Positions 28,964-37,590 are shown, counted from the stretch's first letter. The stretch: 55,645 bases of DNA from Amnibacterium sp. (GCF_025463795.1 NZ_JAODBE010000053.1:1-55645); one strand, 5' to 3'. Made by a program: numbers and translations. Notes: generated by a model not told the origin, from the letters alone.

Positions 28964-29656
28964 GTGACGGACCTCGTCGACACCACCGAGATGTACCTGC
29001 GCACCATCCTCGACCTCGAGGAGGAGGACATCGTCCCCCTCCGGGCCCGCATCTCGGAGCGCCTCGGCCACTCGGGACCGACCGTCTCGCAGACGGTGGC
29101 GCGGATGGAGCGCGACGGTCTCGTGGTGCTCACGGGCGACCGGCACCTGCAGCTCACCGCGGAGGGCCGGGTGAAGGCGGTGCACGTGCTCCGCAAGCAC
29201 CGCCTCGCCGAGCGGCTGCTCAGCGACGTGATCGGGCTCGACTGGGAGTACGTGCACGACGAGGCGTGCCGCTGGGAGCACGTGATGAGCGAGCAGGTCG
29301 AGCGCCGTCTCGTGGATCTGCTCGGGCACCCCACCGAGTCGCCGTACGGCAACCCGATCCCGAGCCTCGACGACCTCGGCGCTCCGCCTTCGGCGCGGTT
29401 CCTCGAGGGCGTGGTGTCGCTCGTGCCGCACGTGGCGGCGCAGGACGGGCCGACGCAGGTGGTCATCCGCCGGCTCGCTGAGCCCGCCCAGTTCGACCCG
29501 GCGCAACTCGGACAACTGAAGGCGACCGGCGTCCTGCCGGGCGCGACGGCGACCGCGAGCGCCGTTCCCGGCGGCGTGCGGCTCGAGGTCGACGGCTTCG
29601 AGGACGCGCTCGTGCTGCCCACCGAGCTCGCCGCGCACGTCTTCGTCGCGGCCTGA
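28964..29656 (+). CDS. ideR: Iron-dependent repressor, DtxR/IdeR family
   Basis: A 230-aa metal-dependent repressor from a GTG at 28964 with GGAAGGAG upstream. All IdeR metal ligands are present at canonical numbering: Met10, Cys102, Glu105 and His106 for the primary site, His79, Glu83 and His98 for the ancillary site. The HTH is [20 protein letters not shown]. The C terminus has the SH3-like FeoA domain. With Fe2+ it should repress iron uptake and activate storage. A TAGGAT -10 candidate lies at 28915-28920, and a short hairpin follows the gene. The 258-base gap to serC holds no other gene. Confidence 0.95.
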   Translation: MTDLVDTTEMYLRTILDLEEEDIVPLRARISERLGHSGPTVSQTVARMERDGLVVLTGDRHLQLTAEGRVKAVHVLRKHRLAERLLSDVIGLDWEYVHDEACRWEHVMSEQVERRLVDLLGHPTESPYGNPIPSLDDLGAPPSARFLEGVVSLVPHVAAQDGPTQVVIRRLAEPAQFDPAQLGQLKATGVLPGATATASAVPGGVRLEVDGFEDALVLPTELAAHVFVAA

Positions 29657-29663
29657 GGGGCGC

Positions 29664-29686
29664 ACCTTCGACTTTAGATCGAAGGT
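29664..29686 (+). terminator. Hairpin after ideR
   Basis: An 8-bp perfect stem (ACCTTCGA with TCGAAGGT) and 7-nt loop, starting 8 bases past the ideR stop. Confidence 0.45.
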
Positions 29687-29708
29687 TCAGCGTGTCGCCC
29701 GGCGATCC

Positions 29709-29728
29709 GTTGGCATTTCGTTACGTTG
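29709..29728 (+). promoter_or_regulatory. Direct-repeat element upstream of NlpC/P60 gene, MtrA-box-like
   Basis: Reads GTTGGCATTTCGTTACGTTG: two GTT-containing half-sites one helical turn apart, in the leader of a cell-wall hydrolase gene. This resembles the direct-repeat boxes reported for the regulator MtrA, which controls such genes in actinobacteria. Match by eye only. Confidence 0.25.
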
Positions 29729-29863
29729 GGCCCTGCTCGACGGCCAGCCAGGTCCTCGGGCACGGCGATCACGGTGTCCCCCCGCCTGTTCGTGAACGCC
29801 GGAACCGCGCGAGCAGCACCGAACAGGACGGCCCGATCGGCCGCGGGACCGGGAGGATCCACC

Positions 29864-30742
29864 ATGGCCGAATCCCACGGATGGGGAACGCCGAACGGTG
29901 TTCAGCAGACACCGACCGTCACCCCGCTGCCGTCCCGGCGAGCGATGCGCGATGCGCGCCTCGACGCCGTCGACCCGCGCTCGGTCCGGCGTCCTGAGCA
30001 CGCCGGCCGCCGCACCACGGTTCCGGTCCGGCCCGCGGCACGGACCGCATCCGTCCCCGTCGCCCCGCGGCGCACCCGCTCCCGGGTCGTGTTCTCCGCC
30101 GTCGTCATGACGCTCGCGGCCGGCCTCGTCGCGACGCTGGCCCTCCCCTCCTACGCCTTCGATCCCAGCCACGGCACCCGCAGCGCCGAGCGTTCGCAGG
30201 GCATCGACACGACGACCGGCGGCGACCAGCAGCTGCCGCAGGTCGCCGCGGACGTGCGGAGCGTCAAGGTCACCCGCGACGCCGTGACCGCCACCAGCGC
30301 GGCCGAGCTCAAGCGCGCGGCGCTCGCGAAGGCCTACTCCGCCTACACCGGCCCGACCGCCGCGCAGCTCGCCGCCAGGGCTGTGCCGTCGGGGTCCGGC
30401 CTCTCGGGGGTCCTCGCGACCGCCCTCCAGTACCAGGGTGTGCCCTACGTGTTCGGGGGCGCGGACCCGAGCGGCTTCGACTGCTCCGGCTTCATCATGT
30501 ACGTCTACGCCAAGTTCGGCGTCTCGTTGCCGCACTCCGTGCACCAGCAGGACGCGATCGGGACCCCGATCACCGAGGCCCAGGCGCAGCCGGGTGACGT
30601 CGTCATCTTCAACGACGAATCGCACGACGGGTTCTACGCCGGCAACGGGATGATCCTCCACGCGCCGTACCCCGGTGCGAACGTGCGGGAGCAGCCGCTC
30701 TGGTCGTCGGACGTGCACTTCGTGCGCTTCGCCGTCAAGTAG
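29864..30742 (+). CDS. Exported NlpC/P60-family peptidoglycan hydrolase
   Basis: A 292-aa protein. The start is the ATG at 29864 after GGGAGG. It has a long basic cytoplasmic N terminus (about 75 residues), a signal-anchor segment at about 80-102 (VVFSAVVMTLAAGLVATLAL, then PSYA), a linker, and a C-terminal NlpC/P60 domain. Catalytic Cys is in GADPSGFDCSGFIMYVY near 207, the His in ESHDGFYAGNGMILHAPYPG. It cleaves stem peptides (D-Glu-mDAP or analogous bonds). The leader of about 180 bases is structured, with an 8-bp CCTGTTCG/CGAACAGG stem. Confidence 0.9.
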   Translation: MAESHGWGTPNGVQQTPTVTPLPSRRAMRDARLDAVDPRSVRRPEHAGRRTTVPVRPAARTASVPVAPRRTRSRVVFSAVVMTLAAGLVATLALPSYAFDPSHGTRSAERSQGIDTTTGGDQQLPQVAADVRSVKVTRDAVTATSAAELKRAALAKAYSAYTGPTAAQLAARAVPSGSGLSGVLATALQYQGVPYVFGGADPSGFDCSGFIMYVYAKFGVSLPHSVHQQDAIGTPITEAQAQPGDVVIFNDESHDGFYAGNGMILHAPYPGANVREQPLWSSDVHFVRFAVK

Positions 30743-30879
30743 CGCCGCTGCGGCGATGCGCGCGGAGGCGCGGGCGGCGGTTCGCGGGTGCGGTGCGCGC
30801 GCCGGGCTCCCCGCGGTCGATCACGGTCGCATTCCGTCTCGCGGAGAAGCACGGCGTCCTGTCGCTCCGACGGGTTAGC

Positions 30880-31033
30880 CTGATCCCGATCCGGCGGAAG
30901 GGCATCGGGATGAGTGCACGCAGGTGGGAGCGGTCCACGCTCACCGGCCTGCGGAGCGCCTGTTCCGGGGCGCTGACCATAGCGCCGTCGCGCAGCAGTG
31001 CAAGGGTGTCGTCCGTCGGACGGCGCCTTTCTT
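30880..31033 (+). ncRNA. Candidate structured small RNA or attenuator ending in an intrinsic terminator
   Basis: In the 399-base gap before the HNH gene. A TTAGCCT -10-like box (30876-30882) is followed by three hairpins: ATCCCGAT/ATCGGGAT (30883-30890 with 30904-30911), a bulged AGGTG-GAGCG helix at about 30920-30948, and AGCGCC/GGCGCT near 30956-30975. It ends with a 10-bp stem at 31005-31027 followed by TTTCTT, a textbook intrinsic terminator, rare in this DNA. The HNH ATG is about 110 bases beyond. No known Rfam family recognised. Confidence 0.4.
31005..31033 (+). terminator. Intrinsic terminator upstream of the HNH gene
   Basis: A 10-bp stem (31005-31014 with 31018-31027, two wobble pairs), 3-nt loop, then tttctt. 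It could also end read-through from the NlpC/P60 gene. Confidence 0.6.
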
Positions 31034-31141
31034 CGTTTCCGGGGCCCGTGCGCTCCGGCGATGCCGCGCATCGCGCCCCTGGTCGGATCGATTCGAGTCG
31101 AACCCCTGCAAGCCGTGCAGGCCGCTTCGAGAGGAACGCCG

Positions 31142-31639
31142 ATGCGCACCCTGGTCCTGAACGCCGGATACGAACCGCTCGCGGTGGTGTCCTTCAAACG
31201 GGCGCTCGTGCTCGTGCTGAACGGCAAGGCGACGGTCGTCGCCGCCGATGAGGCCCATCCCGTCTTCGGGTCCTCGGGCTCGTGGGACCGGCCGAGCGTG
31301 ATCCTGCTCACACGCTACGTGCGGATGCCGGGCGCGCGACGGGTGCCGGTCACCCGTCGGGGCGTGCTGCGCCGGGACGAGTTCCGCTGCTGCTACTGCG
31401 GCAAGGGGGCGACGACGATCGACCACGTGCTGCCGCGCTCGCGTGGTGGCGCCGACTCGTGGGAGAACCTCGTCGCCTGCTGCCTGACGTGCAACAACAC
31501 GAAGGGCGATCGCACGCCCGCGGAGATGGGCTGGGCGATGCGGGTGACCCCGCGGGTGCCGCACGGCACCACCTGGCTGGTGCGCGGCGTCGAGCGGCCC
31601 CAGCCCGACTGGCGGGAGTTCCTTGCCCCGGCCGCGTGA
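31142..31639 (+). CDS. HNH endonuclease family protein
   Basis: A 165-aa protein from the ATG at 31142 (AGAGGAA upstream). It has the conserved N-terminal strand-helix region MRTLVLNAGYEPLAVVSFKR, then a treble-clef HNH domain: FRCCYCGKGATTIDHVLPRS, RGGADSWENLVACCLTCNNT, KGDRTPAEMGW. Both CxxC pairs and the His of IDHV are intact. This widespread stand-alone actinobacterial HNH family has no firmly known role; DNA nicking in repair is a guess. Its stop overlaps the nucleoside hydrolase start by 17 bases. Confidence 0.92.
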   Translation: MRTLVLNAGYEPLAVVSFKRALVLVLNGKATVVAADEAHPVFGSSGSWDRPSVILLTRYVRMPGARRVPVTRRGVLRRDEFRCCYCGKGATTIDHVLPRSRGGADSWENLVACCLTCNNTKGDRTPAEMGWAMRVTPRVPHGTTWLVRGVERPQPDWREFLAPAA

Positions 31640-32582
31640 GCCGGCGCCGATCTACCTGGACTGCGACACCGGGATCGACGACGCCCTGACGCTCGGCTAC
31701 CTCGTGGCGGCGGGAGCGGAGCTCGTCGGGGTCGGCTCGGTGAGCGGCAACGTGTCGGCGGAGCTGGGCGCCCGGAACACGCTGGACGTGCTCGCCCTCG
31801 CGCACCGCGCCGACGTACGCGTCGCGGTCGGCGCCCACGACCCGATCCGCGGCTCGTTCCACGGCGGCGCCCCCGGCGTGCACGGCGCGAACGGGATCGG
31901 CGACGTGGTGCTCCCGCGCAGCGACGCGGCGCCGACCGGCGAGACGGCCGCGGCGATGCTCTCCCGACTGGCCCGGGAGCACGCGGGCCGGCTGCACGTG
32001 CTCGCCGTCGGCCCGCTGACGAACCTCGCGCTCGCCCTCGACGCGGATCCGGAGCTCCCGTCCCTCGTGGCCGGGGTCACGATCATGGGCGGGGCCGCGC
32101 TCGTGCCGGGCAACGTCACCGCGGTCGCCGAGGCGAACATCTTCAACGATGTGCTCGCCGCGGCGCGGGTGCTCGATGCCGAGTGGCCGGTCACCGTGGT
32201 CGGCCTCGACGTGACGATGGAGGCCCGGTTCGAGCAGCGGCACCTCGACGCGCTGCTCGAGGGGCCGCCCGTCGCCCGTGCGCTCGGGGCGATGCTGGGC
32301 ACGTACTTCCGCTACTACACCCCCGTGCTCGGCCGGCCGTCCTGCGCGCTGCACGACCCGCTCGCAGCGGCCGTCGCGCTCGGCGAGCTCGAGCCGACGC
32401 TCGCTCCGGTCGTGCCCGTGGAGGTGGACACGACGGAGGGGCCGGGGCGCGGGCAGACCATCGCCGACCTCCGCAGCCGGTTCATCGGCTATCCGGCGCT
32501 GCCAGGCACCCGCCACCGCGTGGTCCTCGAGGTGCCCACGGGGTTCGGCGACAGGCTCGCGGAGGCGCTGCTCGGGCTCTGA
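31623..32582 (+). CDS. Nucleoside hydrolase (IunH/RihA family)
   Basis: A 319-aa ribonucleoside hydrolase that cleaves N-glycosidic bonds to ribose and base. It shows the Ca2+-binding DCDTGIDDALTLG cluster at residues 13-25, TIMGGAALVPGNVTAVAEAN near 156-175 and the late His/Asp pair ALHDPLAAAVAL near 240. The only fitting start is a TTG inside the HNH gene after GGGAG; the first residues are not conserved, so the exact start is uncertain. Cytoplasmic nucleoside salvage. Confidence 0.9.
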   Translation: MPRPREPAPIYLDCDTGIDDALTLGYLVAAGAELVGVGSVSGNVSAELGARNTLDVLALAHRADVRVAVGAHDPIRGSFHGGAPGVHGANGIGDVVLPRSDAAPTGETAAAMLSRLAREHAGRLHVLAVGPLTNLALALDADPELPSLVAGVTIMGGAALVPGNVTAVAEANIFNDVLAAARVLDAEWPVTVVGLDVTMEARFEQRHLDALLEGPPVARALGAMLGTYFRYYTPVLGRPSCALHDPLAAAVALGELEPTLAPVVPVEVDTTEGPGRGQTIADLRSRFIGYPALPGTRHRVVLEVPTGFGDRLAEALLGL

Positions 32583-32670
32583 GTGCGGCCCAGCGGCATC
32601 GCGCCGCGAGCAGCTGCAGCGCCCTTCGCAGCAGGACCGGGCCGGGCAGTGCGTGCCGAGCCGGCGGAGA

Positions 32671-32871
32671 TCAGACCGCGGTCGGCCGCGGGAAGACGTC
32701 GATGAGGGAGCTGCCCGGGTTCAGCGCGGCGAACGGCAGCATGCGCACGAGCCCGCAGTCGGCGCAGAGCAGGTAGCGCGTGCTGTCCGCCTTCGCGACT
32801 CGGAACTCGCCCGCGCAGTGCGGGCAGGGCGGAACGGATCGGAACAGCCCCTCGACGCCGGATGCGACCAT
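32671..32871 (-). CDS. Small zinc-ribbon protein
   Basis: A 66-aa protein with CPHC (about residue 16) and CADCG (about 36) knuckles forming a probable zinc ribbon. An extra GTG one codon upstream is an alternative start. Not further recognised; convergent with the nucleoside hydrolase. Confidence 0.6.
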   Translation of the reverse strand: MVASGVEGLFRSVPPCPHCAGEFRVAKADSTRYLLCADCGLVRMLPFAALNPGSSLIDVFPRPTAV

Positions 32872-32935
32872 CACGTTGGGATCATCGATCCGTGGCGCGC
32901 GAATGGCAAGCCCCAGGTTCCTGGGGCATCCGGCG

Positions 32936-33223
32936 CTACGCCAGGCCGCGATGCGCCGCCCAGAGGACCGCGGCCCGCTCCGCCGCCGCCCCGACGAGGG
33001 CGGTGAAGCGCTCGTCGTCGGGCACAGGGAACGGCACGTAGCCGGCCCGCCCGCCGCCGCTCGGCCGTCCGTAGGCCTTCACCGCGAGGTGCCCGTCCGG
33101 TAGCAGGCGCACGTTCAGCGTCTGCAGCACGAACTCCTGCCCGCGGCGGGAGTCCGTCCAGCGCAGCTCCACCGGGATCGTGACATTGATCGCGAGCGCG
33201 CTGACCTCCACCGGCTCGCTCAT
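32936..33223 (-). CDS. Small protein coupled to the kinase-GAF gene
   Basis: A 95-aa protein starting at ATG 33223 in an ATGA overlap with the kinase stop. It reads MSEPVEVSALAINVTIPVEL, then FVLQTLNVRLLPDGHLAVKA, then ERFTALVGAAAERAAVLWAA: a small alpha/beta protein without Cys or membrane segments. Not recognised. Coupled translation suggests a partner or substrate of the kinase. Confidence 0.7.
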   Translation of the reverse strand: MSEPVEVSALAINVTIPVELRWTDSRRGQEFVLQTLNVRLLPDGHLAVKAYGRPSGGGRAGYVPFPVPDDERFTALVGAAAERAAVLWAAHRGLA

Positions 33224-34611
33224 CCGGTGCCCGTGCGTCCTCTCGGCCGGTCGGGTTCCCGCCCCATCACGATGCGGCGCGTGGCCAGCCGCAGCTCCAT
33301 CTCGTGCAGCACCATCGCGGCGAGGTCCTCGAGCGTGGCCACGGACTCGGGCGGGAAGGCGTGGGGTTCCCGATCCAGGACGGCGAAGGAGCCGATGTTC
33401 TGCCCGTCGGGGGTGATCAGCGGGACCCCCGCGAAGAAGCGGACGTCGTCGCCCGCCATGGGAGCCCCGGCGACGCGGGGATCGCTGCGAGCGTCCTCGA
33501 TGACGAGCGTGTCCTCGTGGAGGCCGCCGCTCAGCGCGAATCCCCGCTGGCGCTGCACCTCCTCGACCGCGATGCCGTGGTGCGACTTCAGCCAGATGCG
33601 GTCCTCGTCGACCACCGTGACGATCGCCATGGGCACGGAGAAGAGGCGGGCGGCCAGCGCGGTGATCCGATCGAAGGCGCCGTCCGGCGGGGTGTCGAGG
33701 AGGTTGTAGCGCCGCACCGCGTCGAGCCGGTCGGACTCCGGGTCTCGGGCGGGTTCGACGGCGCCGAGGAACTGGGCGACATGGGCGCGGAACGGCTCCA
33801 TCGCGTCCGCGGCGGCCGGCCGGTCCCTCGGGTTCCGCGCCGTCATCCGGCGCACGACCTGAGCGAGGTCGGCAGGCAGATCGGCGGGGATCACCGGGTC
33901 CCGGTCGAGGCGGGCGAGCGCGCTGTCGGTCACGCCGCCGGGGAAGCAGGGCCGGCCGGTGAACGCCTCGATCAGCACCAGGCCGAACGCGTACACGTCG
34001 GTCTCCGGGCCGAGCAGCCGCCCCTCGACCTGCTCCGGGCTGAGGTAGGCGGCCGTGCCCGTGGTGAACTCGCCCGGGTCCTGCTGGTCCGCGTGGGTCA
34101 GGGCGATCCCGAAGTCGGCGAGCTTCGCCCTGGGCGGCCGATGCCGCGTCTCGACGAGCAGCACGTTGGCCGGCTTGATGTCGCGGTGCACGATGCCGGC
34201 CTGATGGATGTGGTCGAGCGCCAGCAGGATGTCCCAGCCGAGATACGCGACCTCGACGGGTTCGAGCGCGCCGCGGCGGAGCCGCTCCCGGAGGTCGGAG
34301 CCTTCGACGAGCTCCATCACCAGGTAGACCTGCGGCTCGCCCTTCGCGTCGAAGTCGACGCCGGCGTCGAGCAGCATGACGAGCCCTGGATGGTTGAGCG
34401 ACCCGAGGAGGCGCGCCTCGCCCTGCTGCGCCTGCAGGTCCTCCGGCCGAACGGCGCTCGCCGCGAACAGCTTGATCGCCACCTCCCGGCCGAGCAGGGT
34501 GTCCCTGGCCCGGTAGACGGTCGACGCGCCGCCGCGACCGAGCAGAGGGCCGAGCCGGTACCGGCCGGAGAGCATGCGCGCGGTGCTCCCGCTGCCCACG
34601 GGGTCGAGCAT
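33220..34611 (-). CDS. Soluble Ser/Thr protein kinase fused to a GAF domain
   Basis: A 463-aa protein. The start is the ATG at 34611 after GGGAGGG. Kinase domain about residues 15-275: Gly-rich LLGRGGASTVYRARD, Lys47 in VAIKLFA, catalytic Asp143 in VHRDIKPANVLL, Mg site DFGIAL, activation segment FTTGTAAYLSPEQ. A GAF domain follows at about 305-450 (RRYNLLDTPPDGAFDRITAL, IVTVVDEDRIWLKSHHG, FFAGVPLITPDGQNIGSFAV). There is no membrane segment and no PASTA repeats, so it is a cytoplasmic sensor-kinase, unlike PknB. The small gene behind it is translationally coupled. Confidence 0.92.
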   Translation of the reverse strand: MLDPVGSGSTARMLSGRYRLGPLLGRGGASTVYRARDTLLGREVAIKLFAASAVRPEDLQAQQGEARLLGSLNHPGLVMLLDAGVDFDAKGEPQVYLVMELVEGSDLRERLRRGALEPVEVAYLGWDILLALDHIHQAGIVHRDIKPANVLLVETRHRPPRAKLADFGIALTHADQQDPGEFTTGTAAYLSPEQVEGRLLGPETDVYAFGLVLIEAFTGRPCFPGGVTDSALARLDRDPVIPADLPADLAQVVRRMTARNPRDRPAAADAMEPFRAHVAQFLGAVEPARDPESDRLDAVRRYNLLDTPPDGAFDRITALAARLFSVPMAIVTVVDEDRIWLKSHHGIAVEEVQRQRGFALSGGLHEDTLVIEDARSDPRVAGAPMAGDDVRFFAGVPLITPDGQNIGSFAVLDREPHAFPPESVATLEDLAAMVLHEMELRLATRRIVMGREPDRPRGRTGTG

Positions 34612-34782
34612 CGTCCCTCCCGTGGATCGCAGGACGCCCGTGGTGCACGACGGGCGAGGCGGCCGGGTGGTGCGGTGCCCGAGCCGTCGCACGCATCGTC
34701 GCACAGGCAGGAGGCCGGTGCGACGCGCGGACGCGGCGGCTCCCGGAATCGCCTCACCCGACCACCTCTAGGATCCGTTCCC

Positions 34783-35583
34783 GTGGTTGCCTACATCGAC
34801 CGCCCAGGGTCCAGGATCGCCTACGCCGTGACCGGCGACCCGTCCGAGGCGCCGGGCGTGCTCGTCGCCCACTCCTTCCTCGCGAGCCGTCAGCTCGAGG
34901 ACGAGATCGGCGTCTTCGACTGGTCGCCGGTCACCGGCCTCGGCCGGCGGCTCATCCGCTTCGACGCCCGCGGTCACGGCGAGTCGACCGGGGAAGCGGA
35001 CGCGGACGACTACCGGTGGCCGGCGCTCGCGGACGATCTGCTGGCCGTCGCGGACACGGTGGCGACGGACGAGCATCCGCTCGATGCGATCGCCGAGTCC
35101 ACGGGCTGCGGAACGCTGCTCTGGGCGGTGACCCGGGAGCCGCAGCGGTTCCGGCGGCTCGTGCTCGTGATCCCGCCGACCGTGCGCGCGGAGCGGACGG
35201 AGCAGGCCGAGCTCTACCGCGCGGCCGCCGCCCTCATCGAGCTGCGCGGGGCGGAGGCGTGGACCCGCCTCGTCGACCACTTCCCGTCGGCACCGCTGCT
35301 CGACCGGGGCGGGTGGTCCCGCGCGCGCCGGATCCCCGTCGGCCTCGAGGTGCTGCCGTCGGTGCTCAGGGGAGCCGCGTCGAGCGACCTGCCCGACGAG
35401 GAGACCCTCGCCGCGCTGCCGCATGAGACGCTCGTGCTCGCGTGGACGACCGATGCGAACCATCCGACCTCATCGGCGGAGTACCTCGCCGGCGTGCTGC
35501 CGCATGCGCGGCTGGTCGTCGCCGACGACCCCGAGCAGGTGCGCGGATGGGGTGCCCTCGCGGCCGCGCACCTCGCGGGCTGA
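34783..35583 (+). CDS. Alpha/beta hydrolase fold protein
   Basis: A 266-aa protein from a GTG at 34783. Fold cues: AYAVTGDPSEAPGVLVAHSF (first strand and oxyanion region), RFDARGHGEST (typical post-strand-4 motif), and the elbow DAIAESTGCGTLL near 102, where the Ser is in A-x-S-x-G instead of G-x-S-x-G. A canonical C-terminal catalytic His (GHxP/W type) is not obvious, so activity is uncertain. Divergent from the kinase-GAF gene. Confidence 0.82.
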   Translation: MVAYIDRPGSRIAYAVTGDPSEAPGVLVAHSFLASRQLEDEIGVFDWSPVTGLGRRLIRFDARGHGESTGEADADDYRWPALADDLLAVADTVATDEHPLDAIAESTGCGTLLWAVTREPQRFRRLVLVIPPTVRAERTEQAELYRAAAALIELRGAEAWTRLVDHFPSAPLLDRGGWSRARRIPVGLEVLPSVLRGAASSDLPDEETLAALPHETLVLAWTTDANHPTSSAEYLAGVLPHARLVVADDPEQVRGWGALAAAHLAG

Positions 35584-35609
35584 CCGGCGTCCGCGCCCGA
35601 CGGGGTCAG
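35580..35609. terminator. Bidirectional terminator between hydrolase and FMN-binding protein genes
   Basis: A stem of CTGACC/GGTCAG plus CGTC/GACG with a small internal mismatch and 7-nt loop. The stop codons of both convergent genes lie in the stem. Confidence 0.5.
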
Positions 35610-36184
35610 TGGCCGAAGAGGTTCGCGTCCGCGGACGACAGGTCGGTGTTCGCCTTGGACCCGTCGGGGGACGTGTACCCGGCCTTGTCGAGCGCGGACT
35701 GCAACGAGGCCTCGTAGGCGTTGCTCGTGTAGGTCGCGCCGCTGACCGCGTCGACGGCGGCGGTCCGCTTGCTGAGGACCTCCTGGCGGAGCAGCGGGAT
35801 CGCCTGCTGGCTGATCTCGGCCGACCGAGGGTCGCCGTCGTTGTAGGCGAGCACGGTGACCTCGGTGATCCTGCCCTTGGTGATCGTGACCTTGACCTGC
35901 GTGTTCCCGTAGCGGTCCGTCTCCAAGGCGCCGGTGGCGGTCGTCGAGATCGCCTTCGTCGAGCTCGAGCCGGAGCCGGCGCTCGAGCTCGCGGACGCGC
36001 TGCTCGAGGGCGACGCGGCGGCGCTCGACGAGGAGGAGGTGCTGTCCGGGGAGCTGGACGAGGCGCTGCTGTCGCTGCTCGCCGAGCTCGTGCCCGTGAG
36101 GCTGGAGACGGGGAGCGGCTTGAAGAGCAGCACGCCGGCGGTGCCGAGAACGGTCGCGGTGAGAACGATGGGTGCGCGTCGCAT
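35606..36184 (-). CDS. Exported FMN-binding (flavinylated) protein
   Basis: A 192-aa protein with a signal-anchor (about residues 5-22), a Ser-rich flexible linker (about 27-75), and an FMN_bind domain. It carries the flavinylation motif SGATYTS at 148-154; ApbE attaches FMN through phosphoester linkage to the Thr in this motif. A 20-residue C-terminal tail follows the domain. It is last in the apbE - reductase - FMN-protein operon and should pass electrons outside the membrane. The start is the ATG at 36184, 11 bases after the reductase gene. Confidence 0.9.
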   Translation of the reverse strand: MRRAPIVLTATVLGTAGVLLFKPLPVSSLTGTSSASSDSSASSSSPDSTSSSSSAAASPSSSASASSSAGSGSSSTKAISTTATGALETDRYGNTQVKVTITKGRITEVTVLAYNDGDPRSAEISQQAIPLLRQEVLSKRTAAVDAVSGATYTSNAYEASLQSALDKAGYTSPDGSKANTDLSSADANLFGH

Positions 36185-36195
36185 GACGTGGCCTC

Positions 36196-37590
36196 TCAGA
36201 AGACGAAGGACTCGAAGTGGATGCGGGCGTCGGGGATCCCGGCCCGGCGGCACTCGGCGGCGATCGCCGCGGTGAACGCCTCGGGTCCGCAGATGAAGAC
36301 GTCGCGCTGGTGCACGTCGGGGAGTGCCTTCCGGAGGGTGGACGCGGTGATCCGCACCTGATCACGGGTGCCGAGCGCCTCCCAGAGCCGGCCGGATCGC
36401 CGCTCGACCTCGTCCGCGATCTCGTCGACGAGCACCAGGTGCTCTCGGCTGCGGGCCCTGAGCAGCACGGCGACGTCCGCATGCTCGTCCAGGTCCTGCA
36501 GGATGCTGCGCAACGGGGTCGCGCCGACACCCGCGCCGATCAGCAGCACCTTCGGGTTGACCGCGGCGTCGGCCGTGAAGCGCCCGTAGGGCCCCTCGAT
36601 GAAGACGGGCGTGCCGATCGCCATCGCGGCGAGGTCGCCGCTGTGGTCGCCGAGGTTCTTGACGGTGATGCGCATGCGGTCCCGGTGCGGCACGTGGGAC
36701 AGCGAGAACGGGTGGGCCTCCCACCAGGCGCCTCGGGTGAGGAAGCGCCACTGGAAGAACTGGCCGCCTGCAACCGGGAGACGGTCGAGTCGTCGCCCCT
36801 CGAGCACGACGGAGACGACGTCGTCGTTCTCCCGCACGACTGCGGCCACGCGGATCCGGTGGCGGAGCGAGCGGATCACGGGCACCGTGAAGCGCCAGTA
36901 GAGGACGGCTGCGAGCAGCCCGAGCCAGAGCGCGGTCCACCAGATCGTCGCGAGGGGATGCCCGGCGAACGAGGCGCCGTTGTCGACCTGGTGCGCGAAC
37001 GCGAAGAGCAGGGCGAGGTACGTGTAGAGGTGGATGCTCCACCAGGTCTCGTACTTGAAGCGGCGGCGTGCGCGCTTGTACGAGGTGATCCCGGCGAGGA
37101 ACAGCAGCAGGGTCGCGACGGTGGCGCCGAGCATCCCCTGGTACGTGAGGATGAGCTGCCAGAGCTGGGCGAGGATCCCGGTCTGCGCGAGACCCGCGTA
37201 GCCGACGGTGATCAGCACCACGTGGCCGAGCAGCAGGTAGAGGCCCCACGGGCCGAGCGTGCGATGCCAGCGGATGAGCCGGTCCTGGCCGATCGCCCGC
37301 TCCAGCGGACCGATGCGGGCCGAGAGCGCCGCGGTGACGAGCATCGCGTAGCCGGCGAGCAGCCCGGTCATGCGGCCGACGGCCGTGATCGCGCCGGGCA
37401 CGGTGCTGATGCTGGAGAGCGACTGGGCCGAGACGCCGAGCGCGATCGTGATGCCGAGGCCGAGTCCCGCGAGGGCGGCGAGCACGTCGACCACGATCGG
37501 ACGGCCGGGTGCGGGCATCCGTCTCGGCCGGTGACGCGGCGGCAGGGCGGTGAAGCTCATGGTGTCCGGGGCCTGTTCCGTGGTGGTCAT
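36196..37590 (-). CDS. Ferric-reductase-like transmembrane flavocytochrome with FAD/NAD(P)H domain
   Basis: A 464-aa protein. About six membrane helices (residues 30-235) carry the heme pairs of the NOX/ferric reductase fold: IRWHRTLGPWG to LLGH (spacing 14) and SIHLYTYLALLFAFAH (spacing 13). The cytoplasmic oxidoreductase part has the FAD motif HPFSLSHVPHR near 293, NAD(P)H-binding LLIGAGVGATPLRSIL near 355 and FICGPEAFTAAI near 435. It should move electrons from NAD(P)H through FAD and two hemes to the outside. The start ATG overlaps the apbE stop (ATGA); the FMN protein follows. Together they form a flavin-based trans-membrane electron path. Confidence 0.93.
   Translation of the reverse strand: MTTTEQAPDTMSFTALPPRHRPRRMPAPGRPIVVDVLAALAGLGLGITIALGVSAQSLSSISTVPGAITAVGRMTGLLAGYAMLVTAALSARIGPLERAIGQDRLIRWHRTLGPWGLYLLLGHVVLITVGYAGLAQTGILAQLWQLILTYQGMLGATVATLLLFLAGITSYKRARRRFKYETWWSIHLYTYLALLFAFAHQVDNGASFAGHPLATIWWTALWLGLLAAVLYWRFTVPVIRSLRHRIRVAAVVRENDDVVSVVLEGRRLDRLPVAGGQFFQWRFLTRGAWWEAHPFSLSHVPHRDRMRITVKNLGDHSGDLAAMAIGTPVFIEGPYGRFTADAAVNPKVLLIGAGVGATPLRSILQDLDEHADVAVLLRARSREHLVLVDEIADEVERRSGRLWEALGTRDQVRITASTLRKALPDVHQRDVFICGPEAFTAAIAAECRRAGIPDARIHFESFVF

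Noticed and set aside
29687-29863. A c-di-AMP (ydaO) riboswitch in the NlpC/P60 leader
   Set aside because: The context is typical and the leader is structured, but the conserved GGGGUGAA, GUAGGG and CAGCUAACC-like segments are not present.
33304-34782. N-terminal extension of the alpha/beta hydrolase
   Set aside because: Antisense to the kinase-GAF gene; the hydrolase fold begins at the GTG at 34783.
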